Part shown: positions 1 through 7,653 of the stretch, one piece after another
How positions within the stretch are numbered: the stretch's first letter is position 1
How the letters are laid out: every line of letters begins with the position of its first letter
Origin: JBBRLG01 sp038231495
GTDB lineage: Bacteria; Planctomycetota; Planctomycetia; Gemmatales; Gemmataceae
Length of the DNA: 19,720 nucleotides
NCBI GenBank assembly: GCA_038231495.1
Contig: JBBRLG010000062.1
Coordinates: 1-19,720, forward strand
Direction: 5' to 3'
Notes under the pieces: generated by a model
What the model saw: the letters and a program-made list of their open reading frames with translations, nothing else
What the model was told of the DNA's origin: nothing
Database searches by the model: none
Position numbers and translations under genes: made by a program

Positions 1-18
1 ACTTGCCGGCATCAACGG

Positions 19-117
19 CTCCCCCCCTTACGACGGGGGGGTTGGGGGGGTCAAGAACGATTGCAGTACTCCGTCCTGGCATCCACCCCCCCTACCCCCC
101 CTTCGTAAGGGGGGGAG
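19..117. repeat. C/G-tract inverted repeat (REP/MITE-like)
   Basis: Two 33-base arms (19-51 and 85-117) are reverse complements with two mismatches and are separated by 33 bases. Each arm has the pattern C7-TTACGA-N-G7-T-N-G7, so it is also an internal hairpin. The G7 runs on both strands could form quadruplexes. It lies upstream of the acyltransferase-ligase gene. No gene is seen between 1 and 220. Whether it is a mobile repeat or a structural element cannot be told from one copy. Confidence 0.75.
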
Positions 118-220
118 TGACCTTCTGCCCCTCGCGCCCCTGGAACGTGCGGCGGTTTTGCGGTAAAGTGCTGCACGGCTGCCGATTGGGTGTCGCGACG
201 CATTGGGGAAAGGGTCGATC

Positions 221-2845
221 ATGGTGTTTTTGCGTTACCTGCTCTGGGGCACGGCCCGGTGTGTCCTCGCGCTGCGCTATCGGCTGCGCGTTCACGGGCT
301 GGAGCAGGTGCAGGGTCTCAAAGGCCCCGTGTTGGTCCTGCCCAATCATCCCGGTTACATCGACCCGGCGATTCTTCTGGCAGGGCTGTGGCCGGCGTTG
401 AAGCCCCGTCCGATGGTCTTCGAGACCATGTACCGCAACCCCGTCTTGTGGCCGTTCGCGAAGTTGCTCAACGCCCTGCGCGTCCCCGACCTCGACACGC
501 AGGCCAGCGCCCAGGCGCGTGCGGAAGCCCAGGCGGCAGTGCAAGCCGTCATCGACGGGCTAAAGCGCGGCGAAAACTTCATCCTCTGGCCGGCCGGGCG
601 CATCCAGCGCACCGGCGTCGAGGCGCTCGGCGGCGCGCGGGCGTTGACCGACATCCTGCAAGCGGTGCCGGAGGCGGCCGTCGTGCTGGTGCGCACCACC
701 GGCGTCTGGGGCAGTTCGTATAGCTGGGCGCCGACGGCCAAACAGCCGGAACTGACCAAGGTGTTGTTCAAGGGCATCGGCCTGGTCCTGGCCAACCTGC
801 TGTTCTTCGCGCCGCGCCGCCCGGTGGACGTGACCGTCGAGAAGCTCGATCGCGCCCGACTGCCCGAACTCCAGCGCGACAAGATCAACCCCTGGTTCGA
901 CAACTGGTACAACGCGCAAGGCCAGTCGCAGCCGATCTTCGTGCCCTACCACTTCCTTTTCGGCCCGCGCACCTTCGAGTTCCCCAAGCCCGCCGGCATC
1001 GGCGAGGTCGATCTGAGCAAGGTCAAGCCGGAAACGCAAGAGGCGGTCAACCACCAGATCGCCGACAAGTTGCACCGGCCCCTGGGCGACGACGAGCAGA
1101 AGCCGGAAACGACCCTCGACCAGCTCGGCCTCGACAGCCTCGACCGCATGGAATTAATGCTGCACGTCGAACAGCAGTTCGGCTTCACCGGCGATCAGGT
1201 GCCGGCCAACCTCGGCCAGATGTGGGCGCTGGCGCAAGGCCTGGTCGAGAAGGGGCCGGCGAAACCGCCGCCCGCCGCGTGGTTCCAACCGCGCACCGGC
1301 GACGGGCCGGTGGCGATCCTGGCCGACACCCTCCCCGCCGCCATCGTGGCCCGCGCCCTGGCGTCGCCCAAAGACGTGATCGCCGCCGACGACCTGGCCG
1401 GGACGATCACCTACGAACGGCTGCTCGTCGGCGCGCTGCTCATGGCGAGGCGGTTCGCGCAGGTGTCGGCCCCGAACGTCGGCCTGCTCCTGCCCGCGTC
1501 GGTGGCTTGCGACCTTTCCTTGCTCGGCCTCTACCTCGCGGGCAAACTGCCGGTGCTGCTCAACTGGACGACCGGCCCCGCGAACCTGGCCCACGCCGCG
1601 AAACTCATGAGCCTCACCCACGTCGTCACCTCCCGGACCTTCATCGACCGCACCGCGATCGCGGTCGCAGGCACCGAGTACCTTTACCTCGAAGACGTGC
1701 GCAAGGGACTGGGCACCCTCGAAAAGCTGCTTACGCTGCTGCGCGTGCGCTTCCTGCCGGGCGGCGTGCGCGACCGCGTCCCGGCCGTCAAACCAGACCA
1801 GCCGGCGGTCGTGCTGTTTACGAGCGGCTCGGAGAAAGCGCCGAAGGCGGTGCCGTTGACCCACGCCAACATCCTCAGCAACCAGCGCGGCGGTCTGTCG
1901 ATCCTTGGACTGACCCCCAAGGACTCGATCCTCGGCTTTTTGCCGGCGTTTCACAGCTTTGGCATAAACGTGACGGGCTTGCTGCCGCTCGCAACCGGGC
2001 TGCGCGTCGTCCATCACCCCGACCCGACCGACGCCGGCGGCCTGGTCCGCAAGATCGCGGCGTACCAGCCGACCATGCTCGTCGGCACGCCGACGTTCCT
2101 GAGTTTCATCTTCGACCGCGCTAAGCCGGGCGACCTCGACTCGCTGCGCCTGGTCATCATCGGCGCGGAGAAGTGTCCCGAATCGCTGTTCCAGCGCTGC
2201 GCGGAGTTGGCCCCGCACGCCGAACTGTTGGAGGGTTACGGCATCACGGAATGTTCGCCGGTCGTCTCCGGCAACGTGCCCGGTGCGATCCGGCACGGCA
2301 CCGTGGGCAAGGCGTTCCCCGGCGTCGAGTTGCGCGTCATCGATTTGGACGACGAAAAGCCGTTGGGTCCGAACCAAGTCGGCATGTTGTTGGTGAGCGG
2401 GCCGACGGTGTTTCCCGGCTACCTCGGCTACGACGGGCCGTCGCCGTTCAAGGAGATCGACGGCAAACGCTGGTATGTGACCGGCGACCTGGTAAAGCTC
2501 GACGACGACGGCTACGTCTATTTTTGTGGACGCATGAAGCGCTTCCTGAAGGCGGGCGGTGAGATGATTTCGTTGCCGGCGCTGGAGGAGCCGTTCGCGA
2601 AGCAATACCCGCCGACGGACCAGGGGCCGCGTGTCGCCGTGGAAGGCGTCGAGACCGACGGCGGCCGGCGCATCGTGCTGTTCGCCACGGAGCCGATCGA
2701 CCTGCGCGCCGCCAACGCCCGGCTGCTGGAAGAAGGCTTCCGCGGCGTGATGCGTCTCGATGAAGTTCGCCAAGTGGACAGGATTCCGGTGCTGGGGACG
2801 GGCAAGACGGATTACAAAGTCCTGCGGGCGCAGGTTGAGAAGTAG
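221..2845 (+). CDS. PlsC-type acyltransferase / ACP / AMP-dependent acyl ligase fusion (Aas-like)
   Basis: A three-domain protein of 874 residues. Residues about 1-200 are a glycerolipid acyltransferase domain with the HX4D box NHPGYID (42-48) and a glycine box around ILWPAGR. Residues about 265-345 are an acyl carrier protein with LGLDSLD, where Ser306 would carry phosphopantetheine. Residues about 360-874 are an AMP-forming ligase with the phosphate loop TSGSEKAPK (534-542), GYGITECSP (about 672), TGD (about 754) and the C-terminal lysine in GTGKTDYK (about 862). Known E. coli Aas joins acyltransferase and acyl-ACP synthetase and re-acylates lysophospholipids; here the carrier lies between the two catalytic domains. 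That suggests activation, tethering and transfer in one chain, which is inference. The start is ATG 221 with GGGGAAAGGG six bases upstream; a TTG at 203 is in frame but overlaps that site. No LplT-like transporter domain is present. Confidence 0.9.
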   Translation: MVFLRYLLWGTARCVLALRYRLRVHGLEQVQGLKGPVLVLPNHPGYIDPAILLAGLWPALKPRPMVFETMYRNPVLWPFAKLLNALRVPDLDTQASAQARAEAQAAVQAVIDGLKRGENFILWPAGRIQRTGVEALGGARALTDILQAVPEAAVVLVRTTGVWGSSYSWAPTAKQPELTKVLFKGIGLVLANLLFFAPRRPVDVTVEKLDRARLPELQRDKINPWFDNWYNAQGQSQPIFVPYHFLFGPRTFEFPKPAGIGEVDLSKVKPETQEAVNHQIADKLHRPLGDDEQKPETTLDQLGLDSLDRMELMLHVEQQFGFTGDQVPANLGQMWALAQGLVEKGPAKPPPAAWFQPRTGDGPVAILADTLPAAIVARALASPKDVIAADDLAGTITYERLLVGALLMARRFAQVSAPNVGLLLPASVACDLSLLGLYLAGKLPVLLNWTTGPANLAHAAKLMSLTHVVTSRTFIDRTAIAVAGTEYLYLEDVRKGLGTLEKLLTLLRVRFLPGGVRDRVPAVKPDQPAVVLFTSGSEKAPKAVPLTHANILSNQRGGLSILGLTPKDSILGFLPAFHSFGINVTGLLPLATGLRVVHHPDPTDAGGLVRKIAAYQPTMLVGTPTFLSFIFDRAKPGDLDSLRLVIIGAEKCPESLFQRCAELAPHAELLEGYGITECSPVVSGNVPGAIRHGTVGKAFPGVELRVIDLDDEKPLGPNQVGMLLVSGPTVFPGYLGYDGPSPFKEIDGKRWYVTGDLVKLDDDGYVYFCGRMKRFLKAGGEMISLPALEEPFAKQYPPTDQGPRVAVEGVETDGGRRIVLFATEPIDLRAANARLLEEGFRGVMRLDEVRQVDRIPVLGTGKTDYKVLRAQVEK

Positions 2846-2876
2846 TTGGCCGATCCGAGTATTTGCAAAAGGCGGG

Positions 2877-3311
2877 TCAATACAGCTCCATGATATGCTC
2901 GCCGCCGTGTTCGGGGTTGCCGATCAGCCGATGGCTCACCGGATCGACGACGAAATCGAGCGATTCCAGCGGGATTTGACCGATCAGCACCGGGCAATCG
3001 TCGGGAAGTTCGATCACCTCACTGACGCATTCGCGGCCCTGGATCGTCAGACGGACGGCCGCGTAAATCTGAACCGTCACGGGGCCGGCACTGGTCCGCG
3101 CTTTCCGAGTGCGAACCGGCCGCAAGCCGAGTTGGGCGATCAAGCGCTTCGGCATCGACAGGATCGTTGCGCCGGTGTCCACCAGCGCATCGTATACTTC
3201 CAAGAACCGCACCTGTTCGGCAGGTAAAATCCCCTCCTCGACCAAGTTCAAGTCTGACAGGCTTTCGACCTTCGCCGTCACAATTACTTTGCCCACGGTT
3301 TGCGTCTCCAT
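2877..3311 (-). CDS. Retropepsin-like (clan AA) aspartyl protease
   Basis: A 144-residue protein with one catalytic aspartate motif, VDTGAT (Asp45), followed by a hydrophobic segment and the C-terminal PVLIGQIPLESLDF block (about 107-120). That block is typical of bacterial clan AA proteases of this size, which act as homodimers so that two DTG motifs make one active site. No signal peptide is visible, so it is probably cytoplasmic. The start at 3311 is chosen because GGAGG sits five bases upstream; the frame stays open to 3404 but has no ribosome-binding site there. It is divergent from the BlaI operon and converges with the preceding ligase gene across 31 bases. The substrate is unknown. 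Confidence 0.8.
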   Translation of the reverse strand: METQTVGKVIVTAKVESLSDLNLVEEGILPAEQVRFLEVYDALVDTGATILSMPKRLIAQLGLRPVRTRKARTSAGPVTVQIYAAVRLTIQGRECVSEVIELPDDCPVLIGQIPLESLDFVVDPVSHRLIGNPEHGGEHIMELY

Positions 3312-3408
3312 AACGGCCTCCAAAAGAAGATGAGAGGGCTTTGCCATTGTAGCGAAAAGGCAAAAGTCGCGCACTCGGCACGAAACCCGGCCGAATTGTA
3401 ACAACCTC

Positions 3409-3437
3409 TTGACACCTCAGTCAGAATGTCTTACGAT
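3409..3437 (+). promoter_or_regulatory. Sigma70 promoter of the BlaI-M56 operon
   Basis: TTGACA (3409-3414) and TACGAT (3432-3437) are separated by exactly 17 bases. The BlaI-type start codon is 35 bases past the -10 box, and AGGAGG (3461-3466) lies five bases before it. This is the best housekeeping promoter in the window. Confidence 0.8.
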
Positions 3438-3459
3438 CTCCCTCAGACATCCAGTCTGA
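3415..3459. promoter_or_regulatory. Putative tandem BlaI operators
   Basis: The pattern CCTCAG-N7-GTCT occurs twice, at 3415-3431 and 3441-3457, 26 bases apart. The first copy exactly fills the spacer between the -35 and -10 boxes. The second sits just after the -10 box and contains a perfect dyad, TCAGAC-N5-GTCTGA (3443-3459). BlaI/MecI proteins are known to bind dyads over their own promoters, so autorepression is the natural reading. The assignment of these sites to this repressor is inference. Confidence 0.6.
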
Positions 3460-3471
3460 TAGGAGGAATTC

Positions 3472-3885
3472 ATGGCCCGAACGCCGCAAGACATCACCGA
3501 GGCCGAGTTGGCCGTCCTGCAAGTGTTGTGGGACGACGGCACCGCCACCATCCGTCAACTAACCGACGTGCTCAAACCCGGCGGCGGCTCCGCCCAGTAC
3601 GCCACCGTCCAGAAACTGCTCGACCGCCTCGAAGCGAAAGGCTACGTCCGCCGCGACCGCACCGAGGCGGCGCACTCCTTCGCCGCGACGGTCGGCCGCG
3701 ACGAACTCATCGGCCGGCGGTTGCGCGACATGGCCGAAAAGCTGTGCGGCGGTTCGCTGACGCCGTTGTTGACTCACCTGGTGCGGACGCGCCGGCTCAA
3801 CGCCCGCGAGCGCCAGGAATTGCGCCTGCTCATCGATGAGCTGGACGTGAAGGGCAAGGGGAAACGCAAGGAACTACCGGAGTGA
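3472..3885 (+). CDS. BlaI/MecI/CopY-family transcriptional repressor
   Basis: A 137-residue protein of normal family length. Residues about 8-72 form the winged-helix DNA-binding domain, starting with the typical ITEAELAVLQVLW and containing YATVQKLLDRLEAKGYVRR. The rest is the dimerisation region, including the LCGGSLTPLL block that in characterised BlaI/MecI lies around the proteolytic inactivation site. AGGAGG five bases before ATG 3472 fixes the start. The M56 peptidase gene follows after 12 bases, so the pair is almost certainly cotranscribed: the peptidase would relieve repression when its outer domain senses a signal. The gene name blaI is not used because a beta-lactam response is not supported here. 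Confidence 0.92.
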   Translation: MARTPQDITEAELAVLQVLWDDGTATIRQLTDVLKPGGGSAQYATVQKLLDRLEAKGYVRRDRTEAAHSFAATVGRDELIGRRLRDMAEKLCGGSLTPLLTHLVRTRRLNARERQELRLLIDELDVKGKGKRKELPE

Positions 3886-3897
3886 AAGGGAACCGTC

Positions 3898-5751
3898 ATG
3901 GACACCTTGCTGCAAATCGGCCTGAGTAACGCGGTGGCTGCGACCTTGCTGGCCCTCGTCGTCGGCTGCGTCGGTCTGGTCTGGCGGCGGCCCGCCCTGC
4001 TGCACAGCTTGTGGCTCCTCGTGCTGCTGAAACTCCTGACGCCGCCCCTCGTCTGGGTGCCGGTCCCGTGGCCGGCTGCTCCGGTGGCCGCGGCCCCAAA
4101 CCCAGTAGCCGTTGAAGCCGGCGCGACCGCGCTTGCCGAAGTCGATACCGGGGCAACTACTGCCGGCGGGTCGGGTCCGTTTGCCGAGGACGGCGCGGCC
4201 GATTTCGGCGGCGACGAATGGCAAGTTCAGCGGCTCGCGTCGGCACTACCGGATGAACACGGACCCGCCGCGCCGCCCGACTACGACTGGCAGGCGTGGT
4301 GGGAAACGGCCGTGCTTGGCACCTGGCTTGCAGGCTCGGCGCTGTGGTTTGGGTGTGCGCTCCGCCGGTTACTGCGTTTCCAACGCCTGTTGCGGCACGC
4401 CAAGCTAGCGCCGATTCAGCTGCAAAAGCAGGCCGAACGGCTGGCGCGGAAGCTCGGCATGACGCGGACGCCGACCGTCTTTCTCGTGCCCGGCCGGCTG
4501 TCGCCGATGCTGTGGGCCTTCTTCGGTCCGCCGCGCCTCGTGCTGCCGGCCGACCTGCTGGACCACATCGACGGCGAACAACGGGCCACGCTGATCCTGC
4601 ACGAACTGGCCCACCTGCGCCGCCGGGACCACTGGGTGCGGGCGCTCGAATTCGTCGCGATGGGCCTGTTCTGGTGGCACCCGGTCGTGTGGTACGTCCG
4701 CCGCGAGTTGCGCGACGCCGAGGAACTGTGCTGCGACGCCTGGGTCGTGTCGTCGCTGCCGCAGGCCAACCGCACTTACGCCACGGCCCTTGTGGAAACG
4801 ATCGAATTCCTGTCCGCGGTGCGCTCCCCGGTGCCGTTGTTGGCCAGCGGGGTCGGACCGATCTCGGACCTGAAAAGGAGACTGACCATGATTATGCGTG
4901 GGACGACGCCTCGAACCCTCAGCTGGCGGGGCCTGTTCCTCGTCTGCGGCTTGGGGGCATTTTTGTTGCCCCTGCTGCCGGCTTTCGCCCAGGCCGAACA
5001 AGACAAAGACCGGCCTGCTCATAAGCCCTTTGAAATCAACGAACGATTCGTTGAGTTGTTAAACGCCATCGGCGACGCCGCCGAGGGGGAGAAAAACCAG
5101 GCGGACGCGGCGAAGCTGGAAGCGACGTTACAGATGAAACACCGCGAAATCCAGGAGCTTGAGACGAAAATCCGGTCGTTGCGGGACGCACTCCAGCGGG
5201 CGGAGGGCAAGCAGACCAAGACGGCCGAGTTGACCCACCACTACCGCGTCCTCATCGACTCCGCCAAGGGCGGGGAACCGCAGGAGATCATCCTGCGCAA
5301 GGTCGGCGATAAGTGGGAGGTCGCCGACCCGAAGACCAAGCCAGTGGACGGGATGCCCGCACTTCGGCTGACCCTCGGGGACGATAACAAGAACGTCTAT
5401 CATTTGCCCGCCACTTTGCCGTACAGCTACGTCCAAAGGCTCATTAGCATGTCCCCACCGGCTACGCCGATGCCACCGAAACCCAACGACCCGGACCACC
5501 GCCTCGACGACCTTGAAAAGAAGCTGGAAAAGGTACTGAACGAGATCGAGCAAATGCGCAAACAAATCAAGACCGATGCGCGTCCGCCCGTACTCGACCG
5601 CGGCTTCTTCCCGCCGCAGGATGGCCCACTCGTGCCGCCGGTACTCGACCGCGGTTTCGGCCCGCCCGGCGACGGCGTCCGCGACCTGCATCGTCGTCCC
5701 GGCGCAGCCGTGCCGCAACCGGCGGCTGGCCCGAAGCCTCCGCCCTTTTAA
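3898..5751 (+). CDS. M56-family (BlaR1/MecR1-like) membrane metallopeptidase sensor with coiled-coil outer domain
   Basis: A 617-residue protein. Hydrophobic segments lie at about 12-29, 35-55, 137-156 and 343-364. The zinc peptidase domain contains HELAH (235-239), in which the two histidines bind metal and the glutamate is catalytic, and a downstream RDAEELCCD (272-280) that should supply the third ligand. The last hydrophobic segment is TM4 in BlaR1. Beyond it, where BlaR1 has a penicillin-binding domain, there is instead a coiled coil (about 400-440), a GGEPQEIILRKV module (458-469), a second coiled coil (535-557) and a proline-rich tail with PPVLDRGF twice. So it should not sense beta-lactams by acylation. 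An excellent internal ribosome-binding site, AAAAGGAG (4873-4880), precedes in-frame ATG 4888 (Met331). Translation from there would give a 287-residue protein with a signal-peptide-like start. Confidence 0.88.
   Translation: MDTLLQIGLSNAVAATLLALVVGCVGLVWRRPALLHSLWLLVLLKLLTPPLVWVPVPWPAAPVAAAPNPVAVEAGATALAEVDTGATTAGGSGPFAEDGAADFGGDEWQVQRLASALPDEHGPAAPPDYDWQAWWETAVLGTWLAGSALWFGCALRRLLRFQRLLRHAKLAPIQLQKQAERLARKLGMTRTPTVFLVPGRLSPMLWAFFGPPRLVLPADLLDHIDGEQRATLILHELAHLRRRDHWVRALEFVAMGLFWWHPVVWYVRRELRDAEELCCDAWVVSSLPQANRTYATALVETIEFLSAVRSPVPLLASGVGPISDLKRRLTMIMRGTTPRTLSWRGLFLVCGLGAFLLPLLPAFAQAEQDKDRPAHKPFEINERFVELLNAIGDAAEGEKNQADAAKLEATLQMKHREIQELETKIRSLRDALQRAEGKQTKTAELTHHYRVLIDSAKGGEPQEIILRKVGDKWEVADPKTKPVDGMPALRLTLGDDNKNVYHLPATLPYSYVQRLISMSPPATPMPPKPNDPDHRLDDLEKKLEKVLNEIEQMRKQIKTDARPPVLDRGFFPPQDGPLVPPVLDRGFGPPGDGVRDLHRRPGAAVPQPAAGPKPPPF
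4873..4890 (+). promoter_or_regulatory. Internal Shine-Dalgarno and ATG inside the M56 gene
   Basis: AAAAGGAG (4873-4880) lies seven bases before ATG 4888, in frame with the M56 gene. The downstream secreted-protein gene uses the same AAAGGAG with the same seven-base spacing. The residues that follow have basic, hydrophobic and then FAQA-type cleavage features, like an export signal. Use of this start is inferred, not shown. Confidence 0.45.
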
Positions 5752-5840
5752 CGTTTGTTTTGACTCCGTTTGCCCGCTCTCCGGGGCTGCGTAGGCCGCT
5801 GTAACCGGGCAATTGTTCGATCCGCTAAAGGAGTTTCTTC

Positions 5841-7256
5841 ATGGTGACGACCGTACTGAATCGTGGCCGGACGGGCCGCGCCGGCCTGTTGGCGTTGGGC
5901 CTGGGCGCGGCGTTGCTGCTGCCGACGGCCGGCTTTGCCCAGAAGGCCGACGACGCCAAGGCACAGCAAGAGAAGATCATTGCCGACCTCGCGGCGCAAA
6001 TCGACGCCTTGATAAAGGAAAAGGCGGCAGCGGAATGGTCGAAGGCTGCCCCGAAGGCCGAGGACGCCGCCCGCAAGGACATGGCGGACCTGCGGGCGAA
6101 ACTCGCAGAGTTGATGAAAGCCCGCGCCGGCGCGGAGTTCTCCGGGTACGCCCAGGAGGTCGAAAAGGAGCGGGCGCAGGCCGCGTTGAAGCGGCTGGAC
6201 GCGGGCAAGTTGAACGCCGACCAGGTTGCCGAAAGGGACCGGTACCTGGTCGAGTTAAGGCGGGCCGAAGCCGCGGCCCAGCAGAAGGCGGCCCAGGTCC
6301 GCGAGATGGAAGCGCAGGTGCAGGCCGTCACGGGCCGACTCCAGGCCGCCGGGGCCGCCGCCCAGCGCTCGGCCAGTGGGGCCAAGGAGGAGCAGCCGCG
6401 CAGTCGCGTGGAAACCAAGCCCGCCGACCCGACGACCCCCGACGCCGACAAGATCAAGGTGGAGTTGCAGAAGCTGGAAGCGGAACTGCAAAAGAAAACC
6501 GCGGAAGCCCAGCAGCTTCGCGCCCAAATCGAAATGATTCGTGCGAAGGCCAAGCAGGAGGAAGGGGCGAAGGCGAAGGTGCAGGCGAAGCAAGACGACC
6601 AGGTATTGCGTCTCTGGTTGGGCACTCCCGATCAAAAGGGTGGCGAGCCGCAAGAGATTATCCTGCGCAAGGTCGATGGCGCCTGGAAGGTGATGGAGGC
6701 CAAGGAGAAGAAGGAAATCAGGCTGCGCCTGGACACGGAGAACGGGCGGGTGCTTGAGAAACTTCTCGAAGTGCCGGCCACGCCGCGTGCCGTGGCGCCG
6801 CCGGCCGCCGTCCCGAATCCGCCGGCCGGCGTCCGGCTCACGCCGCCGGGCCAGCCAGCACCTCAGATGCCCCCGGCCGCCCCCCTGCCGCCGGCCGCCG
6901 CCGGGGTCAACGCCCCGACCGGAGGCTTTTGGACCACGCCCGCGATTCCGCCCGGAGCGAGCGGCACGCGGCCGCCGGTCGGCGAACCGAACAATCGCAT
7001 TGAAAACCTCGAAAAGAAGCTCGACAAGATGATGCAGCTTCTCGATCAGATGCGCAAGGACATGGACGGCGGCCGCGGCAAGAAGGCCGGCGGCTCGGAA
7101 GAGGAAACCCGGCGAGAAGCACCGGACAACCTCCTGGAAGACCAACGGAAGAGGGCAGTCATCGAGCAGCAACGGGATCGCGCGGAAATTCTGAAACGGG
7201 TTCTCGAAGAGGCCAAGAAGAAAGACGCCTCGAAGCCAGAAGCACCTCGTCAATAA
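5841..7256 (+). CDS. Secreted coiled-coil protein, paralogue of the M56 sensor tail
   Basis: A 471-residue protein of unknown function. Residues 1-33 are a signal peptide: basic start, hydrophobic LLALGLGAALLLP, likely cleavage after GFA. Long coiled-coil stretches run from about 40-165 and 200-250. The module GGEPQEIILRKV (267-278) followed by AWKV repeats that of the preceding M56 protein, where it is followed by KWEV. A proline/alanine-rich linker (about 311-382) follows. NRIENLEKKLDKMMQLLDQMRK (385-406) matches a similar heptad segment near the M56 C-terminus, and a charged coiled coil closes the chain. AAAGGAG lies seven bases before ATG 5841. It is third in the BlaI operon, 89 bases after the M56 gene, and the terminator at 7315 follows it. 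It may be a partner or competitor of the sensor domain in the periplasm; this is inference. Confidence 0.8.
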   Translation: MVTTVLNRGRTGRAGLLALGLGAALLLPTAGFAQKADDAKAQQEKIIADLAAQIDALIKEKAAAEWSKAAPKAEDAARKDMADLRAKLAELMKARAGAEFSGYAQEVEKERAQAALKRLDAGKLNADQVAERDRYLVELRRAEAAAQQKAAQVREMEAQVQAVTGRLQAAGAAAQRSASGAKEEQPRSRVETKPADPTTPDADKIKVELQKLEAELQKKTAEAQQLRAQIEMIRAKAKQEEGAKAKVQAKQDDQVLRLWLGTPDQKGGEPQEIILRKVDGAWKVMEAKEKKEIRLRLDTENGRVLEKLLEVPATPRAVAPPAAVPNPPAGVRLTPPGQPAPQMPPAAPLPPAAAGVNAPTGGFWTTPAIPPGASGTRPPVGEPNNRIENLEKKLDKMMQLLDQMRKDMDGGRGKKAGGSEEETRREAPDNLLEDQRKRAVIEQQRDRAEILKRVLEEAKKKDASKPEAPRQ

Positions 7257-7270
7257 ATGCTCGGTGTTCG

Positions 7271-7294
7271 CGGGGCGGACGGCCGTTCGCCCCG
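7271..7294. repeat. 24-base near-perfect palindrome
   Basis: CGGGGCGGACGGCCGTTCGCCCCG reads as its own reverse complement except for one G/T pair. It sits between the stop of the secreted protein and the terminator and may form a first hairpin protecting the transcript 3' end. Confidence 0.5.
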
Positions 7295-7314
7295 TGGACA
7301 TGCGGCGCACGGAT

Positions 7315-7343
7315 AAAGGCCGGGATGTGATCCCGGCCTTTTT
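7315..7343. terminator. Bidirectional intrinsic terminator
   Basis: AAAGGCCGGGAT (7315-7326) and ATCCCGGCCTTT (7330-7341) form a perfect 12-bp stem with a 3-base GTG loop, followed by T residues to 7343. The A-run on the left gives a short T-run on the other strand. It can therefore end both the BlaI operon (+) and the convergent small basic protein gene (-), whose stop is at 7359. Confidence 0.85.
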
Positions 7344-7358
7344 CCGTTTTCCGAACCC

Positions 7359-7607
7359 TTATTTCTTGCCGGCGGGCGCTGCCGCGGCGGGCGTGGCCCC
7401 TTCGGCGGCTTCGCCCTCGACCTCTTCCTTAACCTTCTTGACCTTCTTCGCGACCTTCATCACGCGCACCTTCGGCAGGCCGTACGGGCTGCGACCTTCC
7501 GGCCAGCGCTCGTCGTTCTGCAAAGTCTTGATCCGTTCGCCGCGCGTCAGGACGTTGCGCGAACGAGCCAGCATGTTTTTCCGGCGAAGACTTTTGTCAA
7601 TGGACAT
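7359..7607 (-). CDS. Small basic protein (ribosome-associated type of the PVC bacteria)
   Basis: An 82-residue, lysine/arginine-rich protein starting MSIDKSLRRKNML and containing RNVLTRGERI and GLPKVRVMKV. These are the hallmarks of the small basic protein family conserved in Planctomycetes, Chlamydiae and Verrucomicrobia (TIGR04137 type), thought to be linked to ribosomes. The C-terminus is a lysine, then alanine/proline-rich low-complexity tail. The start at 7607 is chosen because family members begin MS-D-SL. An alternative ATG at 7616 adds three residues and has AAAGGG four bases upstream, so the start is uncertain by three codons. It has its own promoter at 7654-7682 and converges on the terminator at 7315. 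Confidence 0.85.
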   Translation of the reverse strand: MSIDKSLRRKNMLARSRNVLTRGERIKTLQNDERWPEGRSPYGLPKVRVMKVAKKVKKVKEEVEGEAAEGATPAAAAPAGKK

Positions 7608-7653
7608 GGTTTCCATCCATCCCTTTACTGATTCCGGGTGGTCTTAGCTGGTT

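Noticed and set aside
1154..2773. Long minus-strand open frame opposite the ligase domain
   Set aside because: It is antisense to a gene with clear domain motifs, has an arginine/glutamine-rich composition typical of high-GC shadow frames, and shows no motif or ribosome-binding site.
3898..5751. Beta-lactam sensor (BlaR1) assignment
   Set aside because: The penicillin-binding serine motifs and domain are absent after the last membrane segment, and no beta-lactamase gene is nearby.
6255..7310. 351-codon minus-strand open frame opposite the secreted coiled-coil gene
   Set aside because: It is an arginine/glycine/leucine-rich shadow, while the plus-strand frame has a signal peptide and a module shared with its neighbour.
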